From the NCBI GenBank assembly GCA_015061315.1, contig SUWV01000002.1, positions 62,001-126,000 on the forward strand: DNA of 64,000 nucleotides, written 5' to 3'. Shown in pieces: positions 52,128 to 60,511 of this stretch (position 1 is the first letter of the stretch; every line of letters starts with the position of its first letter). This stretch comes from Lentimicrobiaceae bacterium. GTDB taxonomy: Bacteria > Bacteroidota > Bacteroidia > Bacteroidales > F082. Both the position numbers and the translations under genes were made by a program. The notes beneath the pieces were generated by a model, which did no database searches, was not told the DNA's origin, and worked only from the letters and a program-made list of their open reading frames with translations.

Positions 52128-53180
52128 ATGGTAGTAGTAACAGGAGCTGCGGGTTTCATCGGCAGTGTTGTCGCTGGTGAGCTTAACAAGAAAGGATATA
52201 ATAATCTGATATTAGTCGATGATTTCTCTAAGAAAGAGAAGGAAAGAAATTATATCAATTTGAGATATGACTCATTGATTGATAGAAACGATTTCTTCGC
52301 TTGGTTTAAGGAACGTCATGATGATGTCGATTTCGTTGTTCATCTTGGAGCGCGTACCGACACTACGGAGTTCGACTGGAATGTTTTTCAAAAACTCAAT
52401 GTCGATTATACTCAGACTATGTTTTCTTTGTGTGCCGAATATCAGATACCTTTGATTTATGCTTCGTCGGCAGCGACTTACGGTGATGGAGAGTTGGGAT
52501 ATGACGACAGACATGACGTTGTGGAAAGATTGCAGCCTCTCAATCCTTATGGACGTTCTAAGAATGAAGTCGACAAATGGATTTTGAAACGTGTAGAGAC
52601 ACAGGGACCTGTGTCTGAACCACCTTTCTGGGCAGGCTTGAAGTTCTTTAATGTCTATGGTCCTAATGAATACCACAAAGGTCGCATGGCTTCAGTTATA
52701 TTCCATTCGTTCAATCAGATAAACGCTACAGGAAAAGTAAAACTGTTCCGTTCGCATCGCCCAGACTTCAAAGACGGACAACAACTTCGTGACTTTATTT
52801 ATGTCAAAGACATCGCAGATGTAATCTGTTTTATGATAAGTCAACGAGACAACGAGACAACGAGGCAACAGACATTGTCCACAATGGAGTCTCATGTAGA
52901 GACGTACGGACGTACGTCTAATAGTTTACCATCTGGAATCTATAATCTTGGCACAGGTAAAGCCCGTAGTTTTTATGATTTGGCTACTGCCACTTTCAAA
53001 GCGATGGGCAAGGAAGTAAATATCGAATTCATCGACATACCAGAAGACATAAGAGATAAGTATCAATACTTTACCGAAGCCAACATGAATAAGTTGAAAG
53101 CTGCTGGCTACGATAAAGACTTCACTTCATTAGAAGATGGCGTTGAGGATTATGTGAAGAATTATCTGATGAGAAATTAA
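52128..53180 (+). CDS. hldD: ADP-L-glycero-D-manno-heptose 6-epimerase with repeat-derived insertion
   Basis: 350 residues. It makes the heptose precursor for lipopolysaccharide core. Rossmann motif VVTGAAGFIGS, the catalytic SSAATYGDG region, Tyr141 and Lys145 (YGRSK), NVYGPNEYHKGRMASV (family signature) and YNLGTGKARSF. Between FMI and GIYNLGTG there is about 30 extra residues (SQRDNETTRQQTLSTMESHV... NSLPS), encoded by a 'gacaacgagacaacgag' array followed by a GAGACG palindrome. Most relatives have only a short loop here. A broken second copy of the 3' half lies at 54483-54706 beyond the ATPase gene. Confidence 0.93.
   Translation: MVVVTGAAGFIGSVVAGELNKKGYNNLILVDDFSKKEKERNYINLRYDSLIDRNDFFAWFKERHDDVDFVVHLGARTDTTEFDWNVFQKLNVDYTQTMFSLCAEYQIPLIYASSAATYGDGELGYDDRHDVVERLQPLNPYGRSKNEVDKWILKRVETQGPVSEPPFWAGLKFFNVYGPNEYHKGRMASVIFHSFNQINATGKVKLFRSHRPDFKDGQQLRDFIYVKDIADVICFMISQRDNETTRQQTLSTMESHVETYGRTSNSLPSGIYNLGTGKARSFYDLATATFKAMGKEVNIEFIDIPEDIRDKYQYFTEANMNKLKAAGYDKDFTSLEDGVEDYVKNYLMRN
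52836..52933 (+). repeat. Composite repeat inside hldD
   Basis: A word array (52837-52870) and the palindrome TAGAgACGTACG..CGTACGTCTA (52896-52921) occur in the same order as in the intergenic blocks at 40994 and 56352. The insertion keeps the reading frame. Confidence 0.85.
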
Positions 53181-54367
53181 TATAAGAAATCCTTGGCATG
53201 TAGTACTTTGATGCCACCATCATTAATCATTGAAGATAGAGAATCCATTGTTATTACATATTTGGGATAATTGTCTTTGATTAATTTTAAGTTACCAAAT
53301 TCTCTTTCGTACGTTTCTTCGTTTGAGATTCGTAGTGCAACTTGATAATATATGGTCTCATCTCCTCGTCGTGCAACGAAGTCTATTTCTTTTCCATCTA
53401 ATTGTCCTACATAGACATCATATCCTTCTTGTTTTAATTTAAGATATACTGCATTTTCTAAAACTTTTTCAATGTCAACAAGACGTTTGTCTCTACATAA
53501 ATAGTTTCTCAAACCGAGATCTTCAAAATAATATTTGTCTTGTTGTTCAAATAATCTCTTGCCTTTGATGTCGTATCGTTTGACCTTATCTATCATATAT
53601 GTGGCGCATATAATGTCCATATATTCTGCAATGGTATTAGAAGATACAGCATTGTCTTTGCCTTTTAAATATTTAGCAATGCTGTTGGCAGAGAATAATT
53701 TCCCATTGTTGTCAGCAATAAAATGTGCTAGATTGTCAACTAAATTAATATTTCTAATTTGTTTTCTTGTAACTATATCTTTTACAAAAATAGTATCATA
53801 AATGCTACCTAAGTAGTCTGTCTTGCTACGAATATCGTCAGGTGAGATGTTGCTTAAAAATGGTAGTCCGCCCCAATATAAATATGATAGCAATGAATCC
53901 TCGGATACTTCTAGTGAATTGAATTGTAAGTATTCAGAATAATTTAGACTATGAATATGAATTCTAATATATCGACCTGCAAAGACGGAAGCGATATCGC
54001 TGGATAGCATCATGGCATTAGAACCTGTTACAATGATATCAATGCCGTCTTGTTTAATCCAATATCTTAATGTTTTTTCAAATTCATTAATTTCCTGAAT
54101 CTCGTCAATTAATATGTAATTGTGCTTGCTATTAGAGATATGTCCCTTAATCCATGTGTTTAAGTGTTCATATGTAGTTATTGATGCATTGTCAGGATCT
54201 TCCATGTCAAGATACATCATATTCCCGCTATTATGAAGTAAATCTTTAAGACATTCCAAGATACAACTTTTCCCAGCTCTTCTATGACCAGTGAGAACTA
54301 TTACCTCATTCTTGCCTAATAAATCTATAATTCTTTTAGTATAACTTTTTCTGTCAATTCTCTTCAT
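53177..54367 (-). CDS. AAA ATPase with DUF4143 C-terminal domain
   Basis: 396 residues. An AAA_14-type P-loop domain (VLTGHRRAGKSCIL; YILIDEIQEINEFEKTLRYW; IIVTGSNAMML) is followed by a DUF4143-type region with a winged-helix-like part (GKLFSANSIAKYLKG) and a nuclease-like fold at the end (LEQEGYDVYVG...KEIDFVARRGDE; written here as visible motif parts). These ATPases are common and variable in Bacteroidota accessory DNA; function is unknown. Its stop overlaps the hldD stop by 4 bp (convergent). The gene is more AT-rich than the flanking housekeeping genes and is bracketed by hldD 3' sequences, which suggests insertion or local duplication. Confidence 0.88.
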   Translation of the reverse strand: MKRIDRKSYTKRIIDLLGKNEVIVLTGHRRAGKSCILECLKDLLHNSGNMMYLDMEDPDNASITTYEHLNTWIKGHISNSKHNYILIDEIQEINEFEKTLRYWIKQDGIDIIVTGSNAMMLSSDIASVFAGRYIRIHIHSLNYSEYLQFNSLEVSEDSLLSYLYWGGLPFLSNISPDDIRSKTDYLGSIYDTIFVKDIVTRKQIRNINLVDNLAHFIADNNGKLFSANSIAKYLKGKDNAVSSNTIAEYMDIICATYMIDKVKRYDIKGKRLFEQQDKYYFEDLGLRNYLCRDKRLVDIEKVLENAVYLKLKQEGYDVYVGQLDGKEIDFVARRGDETIYYQVALRISNEETYEREFGNLKLIKDNYPKYVITMDSLSSMINDGGIKVLHAKDFLY

Positions 54368-54482
54368 AATTAAAATTTTTGCAAAAATATAAAATATTTT
54401 AAATATACAGAGAACTTTTAGCTGGAATAAATTTATGAATGTAAAAATAAAAACACGTCATTGACACGTATTTTCATCTGGA

Positions 54483-54706
54483 GGCTTCAGTTATATTCCA
54501 TTCGTTCAATCAGATAAACGCTACAGGAAAAGTAAAACTGTTCCGTTCGCATCGCCCGGACTTCAAAGACGGACAACAACTCAGAGATTTCATTAGCCAA
54601 CATGAATAAGTTGAAAGCTGCAGGCTACGATAAAGACTTCACTTCATTAGAAGACGGCGTTGAGGATTATGTCAGGAATTATCTGATGAAGGATTTGAAT
54701 AGATAA
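54483..54706 (+). pseudogene. Broken duplicate of the hldD 3' end
   Basis: Two blocks match intact hldD nearly base for base: 54483-54594 to 52688-52799 and 54595-54706 to 53078-53180. The 278 nt between, including the repeat insertion, are missing. The join shifts the frame and gives an early stop, so no protein is expected. The tail differs slightly (ends MKDLNR instead of MRN). It overlaps the 3' end of the convergent TPR gene. The 110 nt before it (54368-54482) hold only AT-rich DNA and a partial 'cgtcattgacacgt' palindrome arm. Confidence 0.9.
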
Positions 54707-56351
54707 GTCTTCTTCTTAGTATCAGATATAAGTCATCGTTGCTGTCGATGTTCATTATGAGTTTTATTCGGTTCATTCTCTCCCATACTGTCTTACGATG
54801 TCTGCCAAAGAGATACTGGAATCTGTTTTTATCGATGTTGAGTAATATCAAGCAGATGTAATATAAATCATTCTTTTTGAGCTCTGGAAATTCTTTCTTT
54901 AGAGAATGTATTGACTGTCCTAAATATTTATTGGCGGTCTCTAATAGAACAGTAAGCTCATTTTCTGTCAAAGGTGAGAAATCGTAAATTTTTCTGTTTA
55001 GTATTTTTTGACATATCTCAGAATTATAATATTTCATGAAATCAACATCGGTGCTCGTCGTAGTCGCTATCTTTTGGTTCATTTCATTAATTACATTTTT
55101 ATAATCTGAGATTATATTCTCCTTCTCATCTAACATCATTTCTTTATGACTCAATGCTATGGATAGTTTCTTTTGCTTGTGTTTATAGATGTATGCAGAT
55201 ATTACAGCAATAGGAATTAATATCAGAACCAATATGATTATTAAGATAAATATCTTTGACTTTATCTTATTAATATCAGCATCATATCGTTTTGTCTTAT
55301 AATCATCATAAACATCTTGCAGTTTGTTTTTGTCAATTTTACCATTAATATATTCAAGGGTGTTTTGAGAGATTATGCTGTCATAATAAGCTTTGTTGTC
55401 GTAATCCTGATATATGTTATATATGGATGATAATAATTTTGCAGCATAAACCTTAGTATAGAAATATTGGCTTTCAATACATTCCTCTAAATAATAGATA
55501 GCCGTATCATATTTGTTGTCGTTATAATAAAATTCACCTAAGAGAGAATAATATGAATATTTTGGACCATAATTATCAATCTTGTCTAAGTTGTTTTTTA
55601 TCAGTATATATGCGCTGTCTTTTTTGCCTTTATGATATAATATTTGTGCAATGCTTTTTTCGACGTCCAATTTGTTATTTAAATTAGAATCTGCTTCCAA
55701 TGATTTATAATAATAGAGTAAAGCACTGTCGTTATTGTTTGCTAAATGATAAGTATTACCTATGAATTTTAAAGTGTTAGCCTCTGCGAAACTGTCATCG
55801 AGCATCTCACTATATTTAAGAGCGTGCTTGAATTTTTCCAAAGCAAATTCGATATAATGCTCTTCAAGGAACAGCTCTCCTAATCTTGAATATGTCAAAG
55901 CCATAAACCTCAGCTTCGACTTATCTTCCACACTTTCATCCTCAAGATCCTGAATTTCCGACACCCTGAATCCCTTCATTATTTCCAAAGCTCTGAGGTA
56001 GTGTTCGCAGGCGCCGACGATGTCGTCTTTTTCGGTGAGACCTACAGCGTGATAATAATGGGCGCGGGCGTGGAGGAAGTTTGAAGTGTCGAGCAGCTGC
56101 CGTCTCAGCTTCCGTTGATGATTAGATGAAATCGAATAGATGCTGTCGAGGTACTTGGCGGCTGCTTCAACTTCCTCGAAGTTAGACTGAGGGAGATAGT
56201 TTTTATACAACGAATCTGCGAGCTCAATCTGCGATGCATAATGAATGATGTTGTTTTTTATGATGTGAAAATCAGACGATCCCACCGATGTCTGCTGAGC
56301 ATTGATTGTTAAATTAGAAAGCAATAATATAAAAAACGTAATCCTTTTCAT
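54672..56351 (-). CDS. TPR protein with membrane anchor and C-terminal HTH-like domain
   Basis: 559 residues. A signal peptide (MKRITFFILLLSNLTINAQ) is followed by about six tetratricopeptide-like repeats (to about 345), one transmembrane segment (about 370-395, FILIIILVLILIPIAVISAYIY), a coiled-coil linker, and a C-terminal helical domain (LTENELTVLLETANKYLGQSI... DLYYICLILLNI...GRHRKTVWERMNRI) that looks DNA-binding. This layout (periplasmic TPR, membrane, cytoplasmic HTH) occurs in Bacteroidota sensor-regulators. The last residues (NPSSDNS) and stop are antisense to the hldD remnant, so the original C-terminus was probably changed. Neighbouring T9SS genes on the same strand are possible targets; this is inference. 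Confidence 0.8.
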   Translation of the reverse strand: MKRITFFILLLSNLTINAQQTSVGSSDFHIIKNNIIHYASQIELADSLYKNYLPQSNFEEVEAAAKYLDSIYSISSNHQRKLRRQLLDTSNFLHARAHYYHAVGLTEKDDIVGACEHYLRALEIMKGFRVSEIQDLEDESVEDKSKLRFMALTYSRLGELFLEEHYIEFALEKFKHALKYSEMLDDSFAEANTLKFIGNTYHLANNNDSALLYYYKSLEADSNLNNKLDVEKSIAQILYHKGKKDSAYILIKNNLDKIDNYGPKYSYYSLLGEFYYNDNKYDTAIYYLEECIESQYFYTKVYAAKLLSSIYNIYQDYDNKAYYDSIISQNTLEYINGKIDKNKLQDVYDDYKTKRYDADINKIKSKIFILIIILVLILIPIAVISAYIYKHKQKKLSIALSHKEMMLDEKENIISDYKNVINEMNQKIATTTSTDVDFMKYYNSEICQKILNRKIYDFSPLTENELTVLLETANKYLGQSIHSLKKEFPELKKNDLYYICLILLNIDKNRFQYLFGRHRKTVWERMNRIKLIMNIDSNDDLYLILRRRLIYSNPSSDNS

Positions 56352-56582
56352 GATTTTTTAAGTCTCCAAGTCACCGAGTCGCCGAGTCACCAAGTAGAGA
56401 CGCGTCGATGATACCAATGCAAATATACAATAATATCATTGACACGCCTCTAATAAGACAACAAGTCTACAAGACAACAAGACAACGAGTCTCTGAGTCA
56501 ATTCTTAATTCTTAATTCTTCATTCTTAATTCCTAATTCTCAATTGTTAATTGTTAATTCTTAATTGTTAATTCCTAATTCA
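56352..56582. repeat. Composite repeat block (word arrays and palindrome)
   Basis: In order: 'gtctccaagtcaccgag' words, palindrome at 56397-56450 (GAGACGcGTCgATGATA / TATCATTGACaCGcCTC), 'gacaacaagtctac' words, then 'aattcttaattcttc' and 'attgttaattg' words up to the stop of the next minus-strand gene. No gene is seen. Confidence 0.85.
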
Positions 56583-57605
56583 TCATTCCACCACAAGTTT
56601 TCCTGTCATAACATCATCGCCGCTTCTGACGGTGTAGAAATAAATGCCTGATGGTATGTTGTCGATATTTATCGTCGCGGCTCCGTTATTGCCTTCAAGC
56701 TCCGTTGTAAGGACATTGACTCCTAGGGTGTTTGTCAGAACAAATGTCGCTGTCTTTTCCTTCTCTGGAAGAACGTAGCTTATCTCCACACTCGATGTCG
56801 CTGGATTAGGATAAACTTTTATGTCATCATTCATACAATTTTCAGGGACATCTGACGGAAATTTCATAAAACAGTCAATATCACCATCAATATCAAATTC
56901 ATTCTGATAATACAGATATTCATTATCCTCGTTATAGCATAGCAACCTTTTTGTTAAAGCATGTTCAAATTCAAATTTATTATAATGGCGAAATGGGCCA
57001 TCACTGCTTCCTATTCCTTCTATCCAATATTGCCAAATGTTTTCGACATCGTTTGACATCAGGATGCGTTTTCTTTGCATACCGTTCTCCAACATGACGA
57101 GGGAATCGGTGTCATTCAATGTCAGGAAATCCTTGTTTGTTATCTCTATCCCTATGACATCTACCCTTTCAAATTTGACACATCTGATATAGCCTTCTTT
57201 GTCAGCCTCTGCAAAATTTGCCACACTAACTGTATCTCCCATGTTCAACGAAAAATCGTAAAGCAGAAACTCTTTTCCCTCGGTACGATCGTATTGAATG
57301 TTTCTATGATACTTTACCGGCAAATCATCTTTATATACTCCATACACTCTTTTGTTCTCAATGTCGTTGCGTATCGCACAGAAATATTCGGCTTTGCTGA
57401 TGTCAAACTCAAACGCCTCACTCTTTTCTTGCCTGTATACTTTTGAATATTTTATGCCGTTGATTACTGTATCTCCATACATGGAATATTTCTCGTCACT
57501 TACACTCCACAGCGCATCTTCGGTAGCAAACGGAACGTATTCATAATCCTGCGCACCAAGATTAAAAGCAGTAACTACTAATATTATAAACAATATCTTT
57601 TTCAT
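56583..57605 (-). CDS. Secreted T9SS-sorted protein, paralogue 1
   Basis: 340 residues. A signal peptide (MKKILFIILVVTAFNLGAQ) is followed by a beta-rich body (SMYGDTVINGIKYSKVYRQ; LYDFSLNMGDTVSV) and a T9SS C-terminal domain from about 265 (IKVYPNPATSSVEI...GIYFYTVRSGDDVMTGKLVVE). The phrase order 'DT(V/I)...Y...F...R...LYDFSLN(M/V)GDT' is shared with the neighbour at 57757. Bodies of this sort are common in Bacteroidales secreted proteins of unknown function. Confidence 0.82.
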   Translation of the reverse strand: MKKILFIILVVTAFNLGAQDYEYVPFATEDALWSVSDEKYSMYGDTVINGIKYSKVYRQEKSEAFEFDISKAEYFCAIRNDIENKRVYGVYKDDLPVKYHRNIQYDRTEGKEFLLYDFSLNMGDTVSVANFAEADKEGYIRCVKFERVDVIGIEITNKDFLTLNDTDSLVMLENGMQRKRILMSNDVENIWQYWIEGIGSSDGPFRHYNKFEFEHALTKRLLCYNEDNEYLYYQNEFDIDGDIDCFMKFPSDVPENCMNDDIKVYPNPATSSVEISYVLPEKEKTATFVLTNTLGVNVLTTELEGNNGAATINIDNIPSGIYFYTVRSGDDVMTGKLVVE

Positions 57606-57657
57606 ATATAATTAAATTTGGTTTATAATTTATTTTATTTTCTCAAAAATCCTTTCA

Positions 57658-57680
57658 CCTCCTGAAATCTTTTCAAGAGG
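57658..57680 (-). promoter_or_regulatory. Conserved leader hairpin of paralogue 1
   Basis: On the gene strand CCTCTTGAA and TTCAGGAGG pair with one T-G wobble around a 5-nt loop, 52 nt before the start codon. It is the counterpart of the hairpin at 58726-58748. The whole 78 nt upstream of both genes is nearly identical. Confidence 0.65.
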
Positions 57681-57756
57681 AATTTTAAATTGCCAAGCCA
57701 CCAAGACTTTGTTTATTTACTCGCTGACTCAGGGACTCGGCGACTAAAAAAGCTCA

Positions 57757-58671
57757 TTAACGTAAAACAACTTTCTCATAATAAACTTCTTTTTCGGTTT
57801 CAACGATAATTAAATAAACTCCTGAATTACATCTTTGATTCAGACTGATTTGAGATGTGAAATCGTCTGTTGGATTTATTGAGATATTTATTTCTCTTCC
57901 AAGCATATCTATCATCTTCACTTCTCTTATCTCAGAATTTGTATTGATGGAAATTAGTTCGTTGTTTGAGAAAATTGTCGGGGTAATCATCAAATTTCCA
58001 ACTTTAATTTCTTCTGTTGACAAATATGTCTCCATTAGACAATTTTTGTGTCTCAATGCCAATTCTGGGTTTTCATACAACAATTCGCCATCTTTATGTT
58101 GGCATATCAATTCTACAAATGTAGTTTCAGATAAGGCTGGAATTACCATTGGAAATACACCTTCATTAAACATAAGGTTATCTACGTAAAGTTCTTGACT
58201 ATTAAATTCTCCAAATTCAATAATCTTACTTTCATCTTCCATTCTTATATTTTGTACCTCTATTTCATACGGGAACTCTGGCATAGTAAATGTATCACCA
58301 ACATTAAGTGACATGTCACACAACAATATTTCTTTTTCTACATAATTATTTTTGACATATAGATATAATCGTCCATTTTGCCTATCTTCTCGAAAATAAA
58401 TAGTTTCGTCACTATAATTATATGTGTCATATCCTGGCACTGATTCTATCTGCTTTGGCTCTACATAATAGTATAAGTGATTATTCATCGTAATAGTATC
58501 ACTATTGTAAAGGGTAAACGTTAAATTCCCATCACCATCTATAACTACAATGTATAAATTTACGGTTGTCGAGTCTTTACCGAAAAAAGACTGGTAAACG
58601 TAAGTGGAATCACTCTGCCCGCTCACCCTTGCCGCAATAAGCATCAGCAGTATAAATAATATCTTTTTCAT
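57757..58671 (-). CDS. Secreted T9SS-sorted protein, paralogue 2
   Basis: 304 residues. A signal peptide (MKKILFILLMLIAARVSGQ) is followed by a body related to the neighbour (YNSDTITMNNHLYYYVEP; ILLCDMSLNVGDTFTMPEF). A weaker T9SS C-terminal domain (REVKMIDMLGREINISI...SGVYLIIVETEKEVYYEKVVLR) lacks the full YPNP phrase (MITPTIFSNNELISIN in its place). The upstream leader is shared with paralogue 1, so the pair arose by tandem duplication that included the regulatory region. Confidence 0.8.
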   Translation of the reverse strand: MKKILFILLMLIAARVSGQSDSTYVYQSFFGKDSTTVNLYIVVIDGDGNLTFTLYNSDTITMNNHLYYYVEPKQIESVPGYDTYNYSDETIYFREDRQNGRLYLYVKNNYVEKEILLCDMSLNVGDTFTMPEFPYEIEVQNIRMEDESKIIEFGEFNSQELYVDNLMFNEGVFPMVIPALSETTFVELICQHKDGELLYENPELALRHKNCLMETYLSTEEIKVGNLMITPTIFSNNELISINTNSEIREVKMIDMLGREINISINPTDDFTSQISLNQRCNSGVYLIIVETEKEVYYEKVVLR

Positions 58672-58725
58672 ATGTAATTAAATTTGGTTTATAATTTATT
58701 TTTATTTTCTCAAAAATCCTTTCAC

Positions 58726-58748
58726 CTCTTGAAATATCTTCAAGAGGC
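58726..58748 (-). promoter_or_regulatory. Conserved leader hairpin of paralogue 2
   Basis: Perfect nine-base arms CCTCTTGAA / TTCAAGAGG around a 5-nt loop, 54 nt before the start codon. One base change relative to the copy at 57658 keeps pairing on the gene strand (A to G, T-G wobble), which suggests an RNA structure. Confidence 0.65.
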
Positions 58749-58752
58749 TACA

Positions 58753-59074
58753 GTTTTATGAATTTGTTCTTCCCTAATATTTGCAACGTTGTTTTCATTT
58801 TTTAAGTCTACGGTCTACAGTCTACGGATTTTGACGCGGCATGCCACGTCCGTACAAGTCAATTCTTCATTCTTAATTCTTCATTCTTCATTATTAATTC
58901 TTAATTAAGAATGGCGCTAAATTAGCATATAATTATTGCTTTGTCAAGGAAAAATATGTTACTTTTTGTGGTGGTGCTGTTTAGCTAAGTGCTTGATATT
59001 TTGGTTTTTGATTTTTTTTGATGTTTCTCAAATTCTCAGATTTTCAGATTCTCAGATTTTCAGATTTTCAGATT
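58753..59074. repeat. Gene-free interval with word arrays and a palindrome
   Basis: 'gtctacggtctacag' words (58806), a GACGcGGC-AT-GCCaCGTC palindrome (58833-58850), 'attcttcattctt' words (58862-58900), about 100 nt of unmatched DNA, then 'ttctcagattttcag' words (59030-59075) that end at the merR stop. I see no gene or RNA here. Confidence 0.75.
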
Positions 59075-59422
59075 CTATCTTTTTTCTTTACTTTCTAATT
59101 CCTTATCCAAATCCAACAAAAACTTCCTGGTCTTTTCTAATGTCATAAGTACTGTTGTCTTTCTTTCTAATTGGTCGAAGTCTTTCTTGAGGGCGTCTTT
59201 GGCTCCTTGCAAGGTATAGCCTTGTACCTTTACGAGCTGGTAAATCATACGAAGATAACGGAGGTCGCGTTGTGTGAACATGCGGTTGCCCTTGGTGCTT
59301 TTGCGTGGTCTCAATACAGAAAACTCGCTTTCCCAATAGCGTATGAGAGATGTGTTTACGTTGAACATCTCTGCTACTTCTCCGATGCGATAATATAATT
59401 TCTCGTATTTCTCTTCGCTCAT
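59075..59422 (-). CDS. MerR-family transcriptional regulator
   Basis: 115 residues from the ATG at 59422, two bases after the M23 stop. An N-terminal winged helix (YYRIGEVAEMFNVNTSLIRYWESEF) and MerR wing (RPRKSTKGNRMFTQRDLRYLRMIYQLV) are followed by a coiled-coil dimer helix. There are no conserved metal-binding cysteines, so the effector is unknown. The last residues (KELESKEKR) end next to the 'ttttcagat' array. The M23-merR pair divergent from alaS is a recurrent arrangement in Bacteroidota. Confidence 0.92.
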   Translation of the reverse strand: MSEEKYEKLYYRIGEVAEMFNVNTSLIRYWESEFSVLRPRKSTKGNRMFTQRDLRYLRMIYQLVKVQGYTLQGAKDALKKDFDQLERKTTVLMTLEKTRKFLLDLDKELESKEKR

Positions 59423-59424
59423 AA

Positions 59425-60396
59425 TCAATCCATTGTTTGTGAAGGAAGTTGTGACAATTCAAGTATCTTGTCGTATTCTTCTGGTGTTATGTCGTTGTAA
59501 AAGAAATTAATCGGATTTACAGTCTTGTTATTTTTTATGACTTCATAATGAAGGTGCGGCGCCGTCGACTTACCGGTATTACCCATCTTTCCTATCTCTT
59601 GACCTCGTTTTACCTTATCTCCTTTTTTTACCGAGAAAGAGTGTAAATGAGCATAGCGTGTTTTGTAGCCATATCCGTGGTCAATGAGAACGTTATTGCC
59701 ATAACCGCTCTTGTTTTTCTCCACTCTTATCACAGTGCCATCGCCAGTTGCGTAAATGCCTGTTCCGACGGGACCGCTGAAGTCGATGCCGCCATGGAAT
59801 TTCGTTACCTTATAAAACGGGTCGGTACGCTGTCCGTAATGCGATGATATTCTGTAGATGTCGGTGTCTTTTACTGGCATGATGGCTGGAATGCAGGCGA
59901 GCATCTCATTCTTGTTCTTCGCCATCTCGTAAATCTCATCAAAAGATTTCGACTGTACGTAAAGCTGACTCGAGAGAACGTCGACTCTCTTGGCAGTGTT
60001 CACCACCATGTCGGAATTGACGTAACCGTCCAACGCCATATAACGGTTGGAGCCTCCATAGCCCGCTTTTCTTACTGATGATGGAATAGGTTCGGCTTCA
60101 AAAATCACTCGGTAAATATTGTCGTCTCGGTCCTCTAACTCACCTAACAGCAAATCGAGTTCGTCGATTTTGTCGTTCATGATGTCGTATTGCAATCTAA
60201 GATATTCTATCTCGCGAGCCTGCATCCTCTCGGTAGGTGAACCGAAGAAGTTTTGAATTAAAACAACAATGATAAATGCAGTGACACTCGTCGATAACAA
60301 ATACAAGACAACACTCCAGAATCTCTTCTTGCGTGATGTCTTATATTCTTCGTATTCAAGTGTCTGTGGATTGAATATATATATCTTTTTTGCCAT
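59425..60396 (-). CDS. M23-family peptidoglycan endopeptidase, membrane-anchored
   Basis: 323 residues. One transmembrane helix (about 27-49), a periplasmic coiled coil (about 58-90), and a C-terminal LytM/M23 domain with zinc motifs HGGIDFSGPVGTGIYA (HxxxD) and APHLHYEV (HxH). It cuts peptide cross-links in peptidoglycan or acts in cell-wall remodelling. All expected zinc ligands are seen, so it is probably active. It is transcribed away from alaS and co-transcribed with merR. Confidence 0.95.
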   Translation of the reverse strand: MAKKIYIFNPQTLEYEEYKTSRKKRFWSVVLYLLSTSVTAFIIVVLIQNFFGSPTERMQAREIEYLRLQYDIMNDKIDELDLLLGELEDRDDNIYRVIFEAEPIPSSVRKAGYGGSNRYMALDGYVNSDMVVNTAKRVDVLSSQLYVQSKSFDEIYEMAKNKNEMLACIPAIMPVKDTDIYRISSHYGQRTDPFYKVTKFHGGIDFSGPVGTGIYATGDGTVIRVEKNKSGYGNNVLIDHGYGYKTRYAHLHSFSVKKGDKVKRGQEIGKMGNTGKSTAPHLHYEVIKNNKTVNPINFFYNDITPEEYDKILELSQLPSQTMD

Positions 60397-60511
60397 TCTC
60401 AGAAATTAATTTTTTGATAAAAAATATTCTGTTAATTCTGCAAAAATAATATTTTTTTGAACTAAATTTGCAAAAATTTTTTTCGATTAAATATTTAACA
60501 CATTATTATAT

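Noticed and set aside
54483..54706. Second functional hldD
   Set aside because: Lacks the N-terminal half, has a 278-nt deletion and a frameshift with early stop.
56352..56582. Insertion-sequence remnant
   Set aside because: There is a palindrome but no transposase fragment or terminal repeat pair; the content matches the interspersed word families.
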